A stretch of 64,000 nt of DNA, taken from assembly GCA_039000515.1 (NCBI GenBank), contig JBCFYV010009882.1:55189277-55253276 (forward strand), in the 5' to 3' direction. This document shows, piece after piece, positions 37,833-51,800 of this stretch. The notes under the pieces are model-generated. The model was not told where the DNA came from. It saw nothing but the letters and a program-made list of their open reading frames with translations, and searched no databases. Both the position numbers and the translations under genes were made by a program. Origin of the DNA: Timema cristinae (lineage: Eukaryota > Arthropoda > Insecta > Phasmatodea > Timematidae). Every line of letters starts with the position of its first letter. Positions within the stretch are counted from its first letter, which is position 1.

Positions 37833-39087
37833 TATAGGTTGATCCAAAAGTCACACAACCCAAAGAAAAAACTTATATATTGTGCCATATAATATATACA
37901 TCTAATGAAAACCAAACAATAAACCATAAGGAAATCACAAAAGGTGCTCAAAGTATGATCCTACTTCTCTGAAATATAAATTCAATCGTTTAACCATATT
38001 TATAAACACATGACGAATCATTGCCTTGGGTATTGTTGCAATGCACCTTTCAATGTTGATTTGAAGTTCAGCCAGGGTCCGATTGTTGTTTGCATACACT
38101 GTCTGTTTTAAGTATCCCTAAGGAAAAAACTCAGGTGGGGTTAGGTCTGGGGAATGAGGTGGCCACAAACCATTAGAAATCCTACGATCACCAAATATCT
38201 CAGCCAACATTGTCATGGTGAAATCAGCTGCGTGTGCAGTGGCTTTATCTTGTTGAAACCAGCAATCACGTTCTGTTTCCTCAAGTAATGAAATAAACTG
38301 CATAACGAATTCCTTGTAACGTTCAGAATTAACAGTTTCTCCAAATAAAAGAGGGCCCACCACCCTGTAACTGGAAAATGCACACATCATTCCAATCTTC
38401 TGACTGTGTAAAGGCACCTCATGGAAAAGAAACCATGTCTCATCTGAAAAGTAAATGTCCAAGTTGCCGACACCATACCTCACAAGTTCTCGGAACCATT
38501 CACAGTATCAGAATCTCTTCTCTTTTTCTGGTTCCTTGAGTCCTGTAACTGTGCGAATTTTGTCAAGTTTCAGCCGCCTCATACATCTCTGCGTTGTTCC
38601 ATAGCTCAACCCAGTCTACTGTGATAATCTTCTTAGGGACTTCCTGGGTGACCGTTCTAAGCACTGCCTAACCTCATTCAAATTTTGATCAGTCAAACTT
38701 GAAGGCCATCCAGAACCCTTCTTGTCACTCACGCTGCCTGTTTCACGATAACGGTGTACAATTCGGCATATTGTTGATATATTCGGCACACCTAATTCTG
38801 GAAAACTACGCACATACGATTATTGGAATTTCATGTACGAATTGGCCTTGAAATAATGTTCCAAATTGAATACTATCTCTGCTCGTGAAAAACTCATCTT
38901 ACACTTTCAAATGCTGCAACTCAGCTGGCTAGACCTAGTGTATGTCTCAAGGTCACACGGCCTGCACAAACCCAGCCAACATTACAGTGTTGTCATGCAT
39001 ATAAACCACATGTTCATTTTCCATGTTCTTCTGGGAGAAATATCCTTGGAAAAACAGGGTTGCATGACTTTTTGATCACTTTGTATA
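37833..39087 (-). mobile_element. mariner/Tc1-superfamily element, about 1.25 kb
   Basis: Imperfect terminal inverted repeats at 37831-37861 and 39057-39087 agree at about 24 of 31 positions (inner core AAAAGTCAYRCAACCC). TA lies at both outer ends, as expected for insertion at TA. The length is normal for a complete mariner-like element. The only gene is the decayed transposase on the minus strand. It sits within the Helitron-like shell and so inserted after that element. Confidence 0.85.
37936..38897 (-). pseudogene. mariner-like transposase, inactivated
   Basis: The frame opens at 38897 with MSFSRAEIVFNLEHYF. It continues through a helix-turn-helix region (VRSFPELGVPNISTICRI, then RSPRKSLRRLSQ), a linker (KEPEKEKRF) and the catalytic part: FSDETWF with the first Asp, WFQQDKATAHA with the second, and SPDLTPPEFF 38 residues later. 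The third catalytic position reads Glu where I expect Asp for this family. In-frame stops follow MKFQ, LSQ, EKRF and EFFP (the last at 38118-38120). About 20 or more residues are missing between FSDETWF and FHEVPLHSQ. A one-base shift near 37977 puts the C-terminus (YFEHLL, stop at 37936) in another frame. The rest of the frame is intact over about 260 codons, so decay is moderate. Confidence 0.92.
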
Positions 39088-39136
39088 GTTCTTATACCAC
39101 AATAAGTCACGGGAAACACCGTGTGGGATAGCTAGT

Positions 39137-39628
39137 ATAAAATATATCATACCATATTATAAGCCATATTTATTTATCACTCTATAATCTACTTACTAAT
39201 GCTTGGGCATTCTCATATTGTGTTCTCTAATATGTTTCTCACTCATTCTCTCCACAAATGTGAGAATTATTTTTTTAATATTCTTGTCTCTTCATTTATA
39301 TTAAATAAGGGCTTAAGTTTAAACCTGGCTGTATTATAAGATGTATTTCAAAAATAATATATTAACAATATAAACTAAAGCCATATTGGGCGGGAGGGGG
39401 AAGGGGAATACAACTTTAGACCTGGATTACATGGTCACCATTGATAAAAAGGTGAGCGCACACCGTCATGCCAGTCAAGTGAATTGAGGATTAGTTTTAA
39501 CTTGTAATGTGAGATTGTAACTTTACCATTCTTTCTCCACGCTAATGTGAATGCACTTTATTTACAATAACTCTATTAATATCTTATTTTATCAAGTTAA
39601 CAATGCTCGTTAATTTTATTTTTTTCAA
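39137..39628. other. AT-rich intergenic stretch
   Basis: No gene seen. A GC-run (GGGCGGGAGGGGGAAGGGG) lies at about 39389-39407. Confidence 0.5.
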
Positions 39629-39868
39629 GCACCACGTCTTATCACCCGCTCGGGCTTTATATGCCTAAATACTGTAGTAATTACACTAGTTGGTTAAGGA
39701 TTTTGAAGATTTGATTGAGAAGAAGTGCACCCGCATTTGCGTAGAGGGAGGGTGGAAAACCATTTAGGAAAACCACCCTCAGTACACCCAACTATGATCA
39801 AACTCTAATTTCCCGGTCATTGGCAGTCTAGTCTAACAAGAGAGTTGCGCGTTAGACCACGTGAACAC
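39629..39868 (-). repeat. SINE-A, diverged full-length copy
   Basis: Minus-strand tail (complement of GCACCACGTCTTATCACCCG at 39630-39649), body (GCATTTGCGTAGAGGGAGGG at 39736, CCATTTAGGAAAACCACCC) and head through GCGCGTTAGACCACG (39847). The head is substituted at several A-box and B-box positions, and no duplication is clear. Confidence 0.75.
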
Positions 39869-41139
39869 AGAAACGGGTAGCAAAACATATTTAGTAAAAT
39901 ATACTCCAATTCAAGTTATATTTGGTTAAAGAGAACAATACATATTTCTAGTGGCTGTATTTTCAACATTAACAGAAATATAGCCGTCTTCTTAGAGCAA
40001 TAGGTAGATGCTTTATTGACTGAACTTGTGTACCAGACTAGCAAGGAATCCACATAGCATTTTTAAAATCATAAAAAAAAATGTTATTGCAACACAAAGT
40101 GGAGAGCAATCTCTTATAAGGATGTGTGTAGAATATTTGTTTCAAATTTAATATGAATATATTGAATGAATTTATCATAAAAATACAAATCCGTATTCTT
40201 ACACTATAATCGGGATGTCTAAGTTTTAAGGAACTAATATGCATTAATGTCCTTATAATCTTTCAAAAAACTTAATATATTTCCTTCTATTAAGTGAACA
40301 TATTTCTGAATAATTCAATCCTATTAATTCCCACAGAAACTTGTCTCTTATCTTGAATGTGGGTGAAAACTTGATGTGACGAGTGTGGAGTTTGATCGCG
40401 TGGTGTCTGGATTATGAATGCCGACCGAATGGTGGTTGGATTGGGAGCTAGGTGACACGGTTTTTATTAAAGTAATAAGTTGACTGAAATGGAAGAGCTG
40501 GGTGGTTGGTGAGGGGTTCAAAGAGAGGTTTAGGTTTAGAAATGAAAGGGGGGGCGGGGAGGGGAAGTTTTTAAACCTTTAGGTGATGTTTGCGTGAACT
40601 TCCATCTACCCGTTCGTGTCGTGTCGTCCAACTGAACTAGCACACGAGCACACGAGAACACGGTCCCAATGTTCAGCCTGTCATAGTCATTGGATAAGGT
40701 GAAGAGTGTTGTCACGATATACACCAGTGGTTTACTATTAAAATACTAATTTCGTCCATCATTGAAGAATTCATCGAATTTAAATTATTTTACAAGAAAG
40801 ATAGGACAAATATAATCTGTCGTTAATTGAAAAAACAAAATACCATCTGGACAAATCTTGAAATATTAAATTCTATAAGAATATAAACAACCCATTAAAA
40901 CAAGTGGTTAAATGCATGCAGTAATTATATAGCTACTCAATTACCGCCAGCCGATTGGGTTAAAATGTCATATTCGCATTCATTTGGTTGATGTTGGCAG
41001 GTTGGTCAGGATTAGAGTCTAACCTGGTTCTCCCAAACTCTCTACAAGCTAGTGCATTTGCTTTTTCTCTATACTACCATCCTCAAGAGATTATTTAAAA
41101 ATTATTTAGTTAAAATCACAAATTATATTTATTTATTTA
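39869..41139. other. Intergenic stretch
   Basis: Largely AT-rich. A GC-richer patch at 40380-40720 has no recognisable coding sequence. 40970-41040 holds a possible C-type SINE head (GGATTAGAGTCTAACCTGG). Confidence 0.45.
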
Positions 41140-41345
41140 TATTTACCACTAGAGGGGTAAACGCAGACTAGACTTCAAGCTTGTAGAGTCCGATATTTTG
41201 GTGACGGAAAGGTCATTAGTCAAATCTCTGCTGAGTTTGTTAAGCTTGATTTTTTCTAAATGGTTATCAAATATTATTCAATGAAAAAGTGGGTACATTT
41301 GACATAAATTCTATTTTTCTCATACATACCTTATATTTTTATTTT
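41140..41345 (+). repeat. Old SINE copy, plus strand
   Basis: The B-box-like AGTCAAATCTCTGCTGAG (about 41218) and body landmark TTCTAAATGGTTATCAAA (about 41255) are in SINE order. The copy abuts a second, oppositely oriented SINE at 41346, so the two tails face each other. Confidence 0.45.
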
Positions 41346-41525
41346 AGCACCGAGTTTCATTACCCATTAGGGTCACACACATATGTACAACTACGCTGTT
41401 TTGTTAGGGATGAATAAGGTTGATCCTAGAGGACGTGTAGATGCAATATTTGGAGTGCAACTATAAAAATCTTTGGGGAATGCATACTTTAGTGCACCGG
41501 GATTTAATCCTTGAGAAGGAATAGG
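41346..41525 (-). repeat. Old SINE copy, minus strand
   Basis: Starts with TAGCACCGAGTTTCATTACC, the complement of the shared SINE tail, then 'GGGATGAATAAGGTTGATCC' (body) and 'GGATTTAATCCTTGAG' (B-box side). Confidence 0.5.
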
Positions 41526-41736
41526 AGATAATATGTTTTAAGTCTTAGTTATTTATATTCAATTTGATTTCCATATGGACACAAATAATATTATTTAAAA
41601 TCATCAAAAATCAAATTCTATTCACAACTTATTATGAAGTTTTCTTCAAATGATACACCTCATATTTCTATCAAATACAGTATGAGTTTCTTTCATGGAC
41701 GAATCTAAAAATAACATATGTTAATAAATAACTGAT

Positions 41737-41842
41737 GGTGTGTGTATGTATGTATGTATGTATGTATGTATGTATGTATAACTGATGGTGTATGTATGTA
41801 TGTATAACTGATGGTGTATGTATGTATGTATGAATGTATGTG
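41737..41842 (+). repeat. Compound (TATG)n array with 11-bp spacer
   Basis: Runs of TATG are separated by repeated AACTGATGGTG (41729, 41780, 41804), giving a higher-order unit. Replication slippage at two scales is the simplest explanation. Confidence 0.9.
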
Positions 41843-44800
41843 AGGCATCTATATAAATCATGATTTAGGATTTTTAGTGTAGATGACTGAGCCCGTGTTT
41901 GTCTGTATTAGTCTTATGCTCGATATCAAAAATCCGGATCAGAAGTGGTATCACCATGAAAGAACTGTTTGTGGCATGTCAAGGTCAGCCTGTTTAGCGA
42001 GTTTAATGGCCTGGAGCATTAAATGTCTACCATGATAACATTTATAATATGATCACAGTATAAATGTACCATTAATAGTGGACCCAAAAATTGTAGAGAT
42101 AGTCTTCAACATATAATTTACCTACATTCCAAAACGACTGAGCCTACACCATTCACTCATATTTGCTCGTATCAGAATTTTTCCGCTAAGGGATGTAAGA
42201 CAAAATGTTTTATATACGTAAGGTCATCGAGTCAAATCCTAGAACGTTATTACATGAATTGTTAAAACTTACCTCTTAATATTCTACGTTAAGGTGTATA
42301 ATGGCCCGAGGTACATAGGACTATTCATATGAATCCATTACGCTTTTGTTTAAATATACACACCCTCTAAGATATTGAATTAAGGGCAATTGAGTTTATA
42401 AATTATGCGTGAGGTTGAGATAGTAATATTTGTTGTTTCAGAATTCGTAATGGAGCATGATTATTGATAAATATTAAGTATATTTGATGCTATGAGCTTG
42501 GAGTCAATTATTATATCATGTATATATAATATGATCAAGGATTAGCGGTAAAATGACTTTTAATGTGATATTTGAAGGTTTATTATTTAATATGCATGAT
42601 ATGATCAATGACCTATGAATAATAACTTATCTTCTATTTATCGATGGTTAGTAAATGATTGAATATGATATAATTATGATATTTCGCTAATCTAGTGTGA
42701 TCATATGTCTTATAACTTATAATCATCACTCAATTGGCGTTGATCAAATATATTAGGACTCTAATCTGGTATTATGTATTGTATGATCTATTAATAATGA
42801 TGGTATATTTTATAGGTTACGACCAATGAACCAAAAATAAAATATGTATTTTTAAATTCTGGTCAATGTAGAATGATTAAATTTTGTTTAAATATAATGT
42901 ATAAAATAATCAATGAACTTTAATTCAACGTATTTTTTTGCAACTCTGATAAAAGTAGTATGATCTAAGTTAGAGCGTTAGAGAATAAGGTAAAGGCTGA
43001 CAATACGGGAAGACAGAGAAGGGGAGGGAAATTTCAAAATCTAGAAATAGTATTTTGGGACGAGTATACCATATAAACATATATATTGTATAGGTAGATG
43101 TTAAAAATACGCATAGTTTTCTTTAAAAATGATAATTTTTTTGTTTAATGTCAAATTAATGATTAAGTATTAGCCTTGAAGTATTTAAGATGATCATTTA
43201 TTGTTATGGACTCGATTGGGCCAGCGTAAAGGCATTGGTTAGACATCAAAGAGGATAGGAAGTTAAGAAAATTACTTTTAGAAAGAATACATAAGGATCA
43301 GAAGGTCAGAAGGTGTATCCATTCTGAATCATCATTTGTCTCATGGTTGAGATGTAAATAGAAGTAGGGGCTAAACCACCTATCACAATGAGGGAATACA
43401 TGTTACGGGGTCAAGCTGTCTAGTGTCAGGATGCTGGCAAGTCCTCTGTCACAAGAGGTCAGGTCATTGCCAAGCCAGTGGGCACATGTCAGTGAGAGGA
43501 GTGGGTTGGCTGTTGGGATTAGGGAGAGAAGGGTGTTTTTGTTTAGTATAATCTGTTCATCAACAAAATTATTTTATTAGCTCTAAAATATATATTTGTG
43601 TTAGCTCCTTATTCCTTTAAGATGAGACGTTAAGAATATTAGTTGTTTGAACGTACACATAATTATAATTGGAGCTAGTCTTAAAGAGTTATCCACCTTA
43701 AAGCGAATATTGATTAAATGAAATTTATTTAATTAATATTATACCATTCTTTCTCTATAATAATAAATAGAGGATATTTTGGTCGATAATACATACTTAA
43801 GGCTAAATACGAATTTATAAACAAGACCTATGCCATGAAACCCACCTAGTAGTGAAATTAGTGGACTTATTTCAAACCCATATAACAATATTAACAGGTT
43901 TGCCTCCGAAATTATATGTGGCACCTGTAGACACTGGCATGCCCTTTATTATGAGAGGGTGACAATTCACATTTATGCTGGCATTCTTGGTCACTCAAAG
44001 TTTAACTCTGATACAGATACATAGGTTAAAGAAAGTGAGTATTTGCATTTGATATAACATATTTAAAACCTATTAAATTTAATGACACTTAAACTTTGGT
44101 TTTCCCAACCAAAATGAAAAATAATAATTTTACTACTAATTACTAGTCAAAATATTTAAAAAAAGAACTGTAAAAAGTAAAGTTCAACTAATTTACCTAA
44201 GAAAGAACGCATCTTCACATATTACTTTGAAAAGCTTGCTTTATCTTAATTATTTCTTTGTTAGGAAAATAATTCTTAATGTTAAAAAAATGACAAATTT
44301 TAATATTCTGCTTCATAAAATTTAATTTGATTTGACTTTCCTCTTAAACAAACACCTCCCCCTTCATCTTTTAAGCCGTCTTTGAGTGAACTCCAACTTT
44401 ACTTTTGAATGTTCTTTCTTTATGTACATTCATATACATCATACAATATTATCTTTACATAATGCTTTTTATCACTGGCTTCCTTAGCGTTTTCCCTCGT
44501 TTTAATTTTTGCCTATTTACTTGTGTGCGATGGCATTGCTCCCATGTAAAATAGACGACGAAAAGTCTCGACTATACCATTCCATTTTGTGTGCCTTGAC
44601 TAGAAAATCTCTTGGTAGAATCACCCCCTTCGGTATTTACTCTTGGGGATAATCAAATGTATTTTGCATACGAATCACATCAGAGGGTGGTGGGTGGTGG
44701 CGAAGCGAAGCTCACGATAAAGGGGTAGAACCTATCTTCACTGGCAGTACTGGGCTGTTCTGTTGGATTTAAGTTTTAATCGTTCCCGTATACGTAATGC

Positions 44801-45194
44801 CCTATAACTTGAAACAAAAGATAATACAAACTAGAAAATATGGTTATCTTTGTTCATTCTTTGTGTGGTGTGCTACGGCCTCCCTTTTCGTTATAAATAC
44901 GATGGGTGGAAAAGGTCTAGCTGGACCAGGAAGTAGGAGTGGAATGGAAAATCAAAGTACTAGCAATTTTTCTTTGTTTATCTCCAGTGGGAATCAATGA
45001 ATGACTTCTCTGGAGAGGCCGTCGGGGTTATTTACAAGCGTGATTATAGGACTCTTCATTACGGGGAATATTCTAGTCATTAAAAACACTTTTTACAGGT
45101 CACCTGGAATACTCATTTGGGTTTGCCTGGATATTTTTAAATATAGGGTTTTTCCTTATCATGTCATTTTACTCTTTTGGGATGTATACGTTTA
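41843..45194. other. Long AT-rich intergenic stretch
   Basis: 42520-42970 shows recurrent TATGATCAA-like words at irregular 40-95 bp spacing and may be a very decayed tandem array. 43260-43520 is GC-richer and unique. No gene recognised. Frames at 44797-45000 and 45001-45195 abut but have no domain-like content. Confidence 0.4.
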
Positions 45195-45330
45195 ATTACA
45201 CTTGTAGGGTAGGTATGTAAAATGTAGAATTATGAGTAAATGTGCCAGAATTTACGTGAAGTGAAAGTGGTAATCATTTTAGTGAAAGAATCCCCTTAGT
45301 TGACTTGACCTCGATCCAAACCCTAAAATC
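45195..45330 (-). repeat. Probable old SINE fragment
   Basis: Minus-strand 'GGATCGAGGTCAAGTCAAC' and 'ACTAAAATGATTACCACTTTC' resemble the B-box and body landmarks of SINE-A. Weak. Confidence 0.3.
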
Positions 45331-45721
45331 CCTATAACCAGCAAACTAAACTACTTATGTCTGACATTTATTCACTGGGATAACTGGAATCCTGGTATAA
45401 TACATTCATTTATGAAAAGAAAGAAATAATTATAGTTTCGATACAAATAACCAATACATAATGAGTAGGCTGTGTATTTTTATAAAAGGAAAATTGTCAA
45501 AATAGGCATGTATTTAAGTATTTAAAACTGAAAAAATTTCAAGAAAAACAGGAAATGATGTGCTGTAAAAGTGATAAGTATCAAAATTAAAAATATATAA
45601 AAGTTATATTATAATAAAACTTACTGAATATGGTTCTGATTACAATATACCATCATATATTTCTTCATATTTTCATAAGTGAATCGTTTATGGCTATCAC
45701 TTAAAAATGTTCTTGTACATA

Positions 45722-45853
45722 GGGAATGCCAGGCCTCCACCGTGGTTCGGATTCCACGTTAAACTGTAGGTCCTTCATTTCATCTCACAATCACCCTATC
45801 ATTACACATTAGCGTAAGTGCGTATAACCCGAACGGGTAGTAGGACGCGGTGC

Positions 45854-45898
<45 letters not shown>
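45722..45898 (+). mobile_element. SINE-B, 5'-truncated, with target duplication
   Basis: Perfect 11-bp duplications TCTTGTACATA at 45711-45721 and 45899-45909. The copy starts inside the body (GGAATGCCAGGCCTCCAC), so the tRNA-like head is absent. It runs through the shared tail (45820-45855, with ACCCGAACGGGT) and ends in about 15 TAA units. 5' truncation with a duplication is the mark of incomplete target-primed reverse transcription by LINE machinery. Confidence 0.93.
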
Positions 45899-45899
<1 letters not shown>

Positions 45900-48800
45900 C
45901 TTGTACATAAATTGAAAGCTCATCTCTACAAAACACTTAGCGTTGGGACAATACTTGAAGCTAGTTATCTCTGAAAGTGTATACTCTGTCAATACATTGT
46001 TTGTGTATTAACCCTAAAAAGCTTGGTTGATTATTTCCAAGATACTGACGCTTACAGTACTTTTTAAAATGTTGGGAAATTCTTTCGTCATGGTTATCCA
46101 TCTCAGATATACACTGTACTGTTCTATTTAATTATTTAAGGAAATGCTTCAAGGATTCCGATGGCTGTAAGCTATGACTTTCAAGCTTGGCGAGGACGCC
46201 AGGAAGTGTTCCAAAATGTGCCTGTATGAATAAACGCTCATTCTATAATTTGTAACTAAACAAATATAATATAATTATATTATTATTTTTATTATTATTA
46301 CTATTAGAATCACGTCTTACTACCCGATGGTGGGGTGATGGTGGGATGAAATGGAGGACCTACAGTTTAACGTGGAATCCGAACCACGGGGGAAGTCGGG
46401 CATTCCACACATTCATAACTTGTGATTAATACATGTATTGTCAAAGGTGAAGGAAGTTTTTGGTAATCAGATAAATCTGTGCCAGGACCAAGGATTGAAA
46501 CCTCAACCCCCAACACAGAAGTCTGACACCTTACCCCTAGACCGCCCGCCATGTCACCAGAATTATTATATAAAATTGAATCAAACACTAACAAATATTA
46601 ACCTACACTTCAATATTTCGATGATTTCATAGAATTTCCCTTAGTACTTGGTAATGTAGTAATATTAAGACTAAACCGGATGTTAGCTTCAGCGATTTCA
46701 GCTTATTGGTGAATTATGAAATATTTTCTGGTGGACTTGAAATTCTCTAGTGTTTCTTCAATTATTTTTAAATTTTAAATCTATTCTAGGTTAGTTTCCA
46801 TAGCTAGCAACTAAGTTGTCATCCTTGTTTAGTGTTACTACTACTACTACATTAGCACTGGCTAAGGAATATTCCGCCAGGGCATCGACATATTGAAGTG
46901 TTTTTAAATATGTTTGTGTTTATACTATTATCTGTGCTTAGTTTAAAAAATTTCTATCATACTAGGATAACTTGGGGTAAGGTGTCAGACTTATGTGCTG
47001 GGGGTCTGGGGTTAAATCCTCAATCCTGGCACAGATTTATCTGATTGCCAAATCCTTCCTTCACCTCTAACAAGATTCACAACTTGTGAATGTGTGGAAT
47101 GCCAGGCCTCCACCGTGGTTCGGATCCAACGTTAAACTGTAGGCCCTCCATTTCATCCTACAATCACCCTACCATTACACATTAGCGTAAGTGTGTGTAA
47201 TCCGAACGGGTAGCAAAACTCAGTGCTAATAATAATATGAATAATTTATTATATTTATTTAATTACAAATTTTATTTTGCTTAATGCACTATTTTATATA
47301 TAATATACATAAAAATATATAATATATATATAATGTTTAGTATTTATATAAATATATAATAGTCATATTATATTTATGTATAATGTATTTATATAATATA
47401 TAATATAAATTATATATATTTATATATAATGTATATATAAAATTATACACCTTTGTTCTTTCTTCAAATTCCTCCTACATCAAGCGCTAGTTTCCGACTT
47501 GATGCTGGTCGAATCTTAGGATTCAGGAACTCAAAACAATCACCCAGTAACAGCTATCCTCTCTTTCTTTCCTGTATCTATTGACGCTCTCAAATTCCGT
47601 CACCAAGAATAGTAGTTAAAGTCAGATAGCTTAACCAACACCCTCGTTGAAAATTGCGTTACCCACCTGAATCACTGTATAGTGTTAGTTGCAAATAGCC
47701 TACATAAATTGAGTTATAGAAACTTCATCTCTTATAAACTTTTCTTGAAAATGTAAAACATTTTTTTAAATATTAAAACTATTGTAGGGAACTATATATT
47801 TATATGAATTTGCCTAAATTATAATTTTTAACTAAAATGTGCATTAAGTTGTACGATAAAACTGAGTACGTTTATTTGAAGTAACATAAAATACTTTTCC
47901 GTAAAGCTGGAAACCCATATGAAAATCAAATTAAGTTATTGGGACCACACTCTGTTAAATCGTGTTTATTGTCTCATCGGGCCAGTTAAATTGTTCAAGC
48001 TAAATAAATGAACTCGTGTTGTACTAGACTCTCAGTAAGCCAGAAAAATTGATTCCTGATTACACATGCCGTATTGAATGTGGTTCAATGCTTATCAAGA
48101 TTTTTTTAGAAAAGAATGGTGTCAATTGCCCCTACTATAAAAATTGTATCCTCGTCAATTGGTCAGGAGGACATATCAATTAAGAGGAAGCCAACAACCT
48201 TCAATTTGGTAAGTAAGATAAATTTTGGCTTGAAGCTCTCGTCTAATATCCAGCAAACGGTATAGACAGTTTAGAGACCACTCTAGAAGTGAACATGAAT
48301 GCTGTGTGTGGTGTGTGACCAGGATTTGTGGGTCTCACAAAATCAATTTTCCCTCACAGCGCCTATAGATATTCTATCTAACTGTCAAAGTGAAGCTGTG
48401 ACATTAGGAATAGTGACTTTTTGAGAGTAGTAGCGAGTGATTTGAGAGTAGTTGGTAGTCTGCAACGAGATTTGGTCTGTTTGGAAGACTAAGAACTTGT
48501 GAGGTAATCTAATGTTGGAACTGTGTATGCATAGTGTATAGTCAGTATTTTTCCTACCATTTAACACTGATATATATAACCAACTGAGATCGTTAACGAA
48601 ACCGAAAACGCTAAAGTAACCGAAAGTGCTCATGTTCCCGTCAGCCACCAGCTGACCAATCAGCCTCAAAATGTAACTGTCTGCCACTACCTGGCAATGT
48701 TAAGGACCTTCTAACTGCACTTTGGCTACAATTAGATTCATAGGACTAGAGACTGCTGATCTTACAGATGGCTCTTGACCAATTAAGAAGTCAGAGGATC

Positions 48801-51800
48801 TTAGGACAGACAACGAATACCTTAGAATAATCCGGGTAGACACCAGTAAAATATGAGTCAATATCAGGAATTTTCCGCTGTTTCCTCAAATTTCATTATT
48901 TCACGGGAAACATGAAGATTGTATTGCTGATTTTTTCAAAACAAGAACAGGCATCGAAAATATAGGGTTGGACCGATAGTGTGTTTAGGGCAGTAACAAA
49001 AATACGTTTAGTATCAGTAGTGTTAGATTTTTTGATATCCAATTCCAATTGTGTGGAGGCAAGCAATTTTTCGAATTAAAAAAAGAATTCATAAATAATC
49101 CAAGAAGAAAATTAATAGTCGATTTTTCAGAGACGTGCTGACTAGAAAAGGACTCAACCAAGAAGAGAACATTGAGGAGCGTGCTGAAATAGTAATTAAG
49201 ATTAATATAAATATATGACTATGAATTAGAGTACCAATACCGTTCACCACGAGGGGATATAGAATTAAGCAGATCAGCGTGCTTTAGATGCGTACTTTAA
49301 TGAACTTACGGTTGATTTAGGGAGAATTAAGCGTATTGTTAAATCTAAGACTTTAAAAAAGATGTTAAAACAGCCGCAAGTATTGTGGAAGCTGATCGCT
49401 GTTCTCAAAAAACCTAGAATTAATTTCCAGTGAAAAGAGATTCACGTTGTTCAGTTGCATGTGCCACAAATATTGTGGACGTGAGACAGGAATGTATAAA
49501 TTATTTTGGATTTTAGGATGTTGCTGTTTCAAGGACGTTGGTACAAACATAATATTGTAAAGGCTGTTTTAAATTTAAATTGCAGTACAGGCTCTTATGG
49601 ACCAACTCTTTCTAACCCAATGGTTTCCCCTTAAGCGCCGTCCTATTCTACTGAATTGACTTTCCATTTTGTAGCTTAAAAACAAAAATCATTATGTAAA
49701 AGAATTTAGAATAATATAATTATTATATAGCATTTTTCATTACCTGATAAATCTAATGAAAGCAATATAATCTAGTAAAACATTGTTTGAACCCTTTATT
49801 TTCTTATAAAATTTAAATTTAACTTTGTGTGTCGGTTTCACGAGCTTCCAAATAAATCACGTCATAAGACTTGTTCCAATTGTGTGGAAAAAAACTATAA
49901 TTTTATGGTGAATAAATAGTCATGAACTATACCTGCAAATTTTTAAATGGACATCTTATACACGAGATTAAATAAAATTAAAATATAAAAAGCCTTTTGA
50001 AATATTTAAAGTAAAACATAAAATATTGACTCGTTACGAAGTTTTTTCTTATGATTTTAAATGGGTACATCAAGTGAAAAATATTATAGTAATAGTTCAA
50101 ATTTTTTTTTTTTAAAAAAGGACAAATTATGTGTCGTGATGTTTTGAATTTGCAAAGTAGTAAACAGGATTTACACTCTTCTTGGGCGTGCAAAGCACAG
50201 AACTATTAGACAGGTGTGACGTTAAAGTCTGAAGAGATACGCCAGTGTATACCATCCACGTAAAAATTAAAAATAGCTTATTTGCTATATTTCTGTGAAT
50301 TTTACGTTCATATGGAAACAAAAATACTTCTTTGTTTGTGTAGCTAAATAGGCTGGATTTTGTTACCATTGCAGGGACAAGATTTTAAAATTTATTTAAT
50401 CTGCGATAGCAATTCGTTATACCATAAAATACTTTCAGGTGAAGAAACCAGCTACCCACATTATTGGGTGATTTTTCTAAGGAATTAGACTCAATATAAT
50501 TTGTCACTGTTAGTAATCAGGTCAAGTTTCAAATATAGGCTGAATTCACTGTCATGAATCCAACTCTTTACGACAGTCAGTAGCGCGTGTGCCAGCTGAG
50601 TTGGTCCCGTGTTCCATTCTTGGCGTGGTCAAAGATTTGTTACAAATAAATTGTCAGATGTGGATTGAATGTTGTTTTTTCTAGTGTTACTTAAGTTAGT
50701 AATCCGTGTGATGATATAATCAGGGCATTTGAAAATTGCACGTAGAATACATACACTATAAAACTAATTATTTGTAGTTGGTTTTAACCAAGTGATCTGA
50801 TCATAGTTCCAGGCATATACCGGTGAAATTACTTTAAGTGAATTTCCTCAATCTTAAGACAACATATTTTTTTTATTTATCTGAGTATAGCTTTCTGATA
50901 AAAAAAACCACAGGTAACAGACTATATAGCACCAAGTGTAAAAATAAATATAGCACTGCTGAAAACACCAGAAAAAAAAATTAGGTGCTTTAGGTGCTGC
51001 CAGTATAACGTGTCACTTATCACTACCATAGATCATGAAAAAATACCTAAAGCCGTGGGTGCTGCTGGCAGAACTAATAAGAGCATAAATAATGGAAACT
51101 TTACCAATATTTAATGTTAAATCATAAACATAAGAATATCCTAACCCTATAACTCGTGCTACCATAGATTTCATTAAAACACCTAAAAGCGTCGTAAGGC
51201 CGTACAGTACACAGTACACCCCATCCCTCGATCAAGGGATGGGGTGTACAACTCCCTTGCATGTCTTATTTTCCCTCCAAGTATTATGATGACTAAACGT
51301 CTTTTATTGAACGTTTATATATATATATATCCATGGTTGGGGAACCACTTGGCATCGTAAGGATGAATGTCATTTCATGTGTTAATCACTAGGCCATATT
51401 ATAATAAATTTGGCCAAAATATGATTGTGCATACCACCATTGATAAAGAGATAGTTGGAGCGATAATAATGGTTAATTTTATAGCATTAGGCTGCATATT
51501 TTTTTAAAAATATTAATTAATTAAACCACACCACTTTGGAATGTATATATTAACAAATGATGAAAATACATACTTGACCATGTCTGAGAAAAGGCCTCAC
51601 CAAATCCCTTAGAAGGCCGTATGTAACTAGCTTAAAGAACAATGTATATGCTCTTGGAAGCACCCATAAAGGCACAAATTATTAAATCTATGCCAAAATT
51701 TATTTCCAATTTTGTGCCACAAGAATATCCTATTCCTATAATTTGTTCTTTTGTAGTTTCCGTGTGGACATCAACCAACTTTGGCCGGAAAAATTATCGA

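Larger units (their letters stand above)
36330..39136 (+). mobile_element. Helitron-like shell with nested insertions
   Basis: The left part has the AT-rich start followed by AAACGGAAGTGTTTGTCTG (about 36350) and TGTACGATGCCCAGC (about 36389). The right end has a hairpin in which CACGG (39108-39112) pairs with CCGTG about 6 bases on, followed by TGGGATAGCTAGT, ending at 39136 in CTAGT. A short 3' hairpin about a dozen bases before CTRRT is a Helitron hallmark. If the two ends belong together, the element was enlarged by the array at 36848-37320 and the mariner at 37833-39087. The exact 5' base is uncertain. Confidence 0.5.
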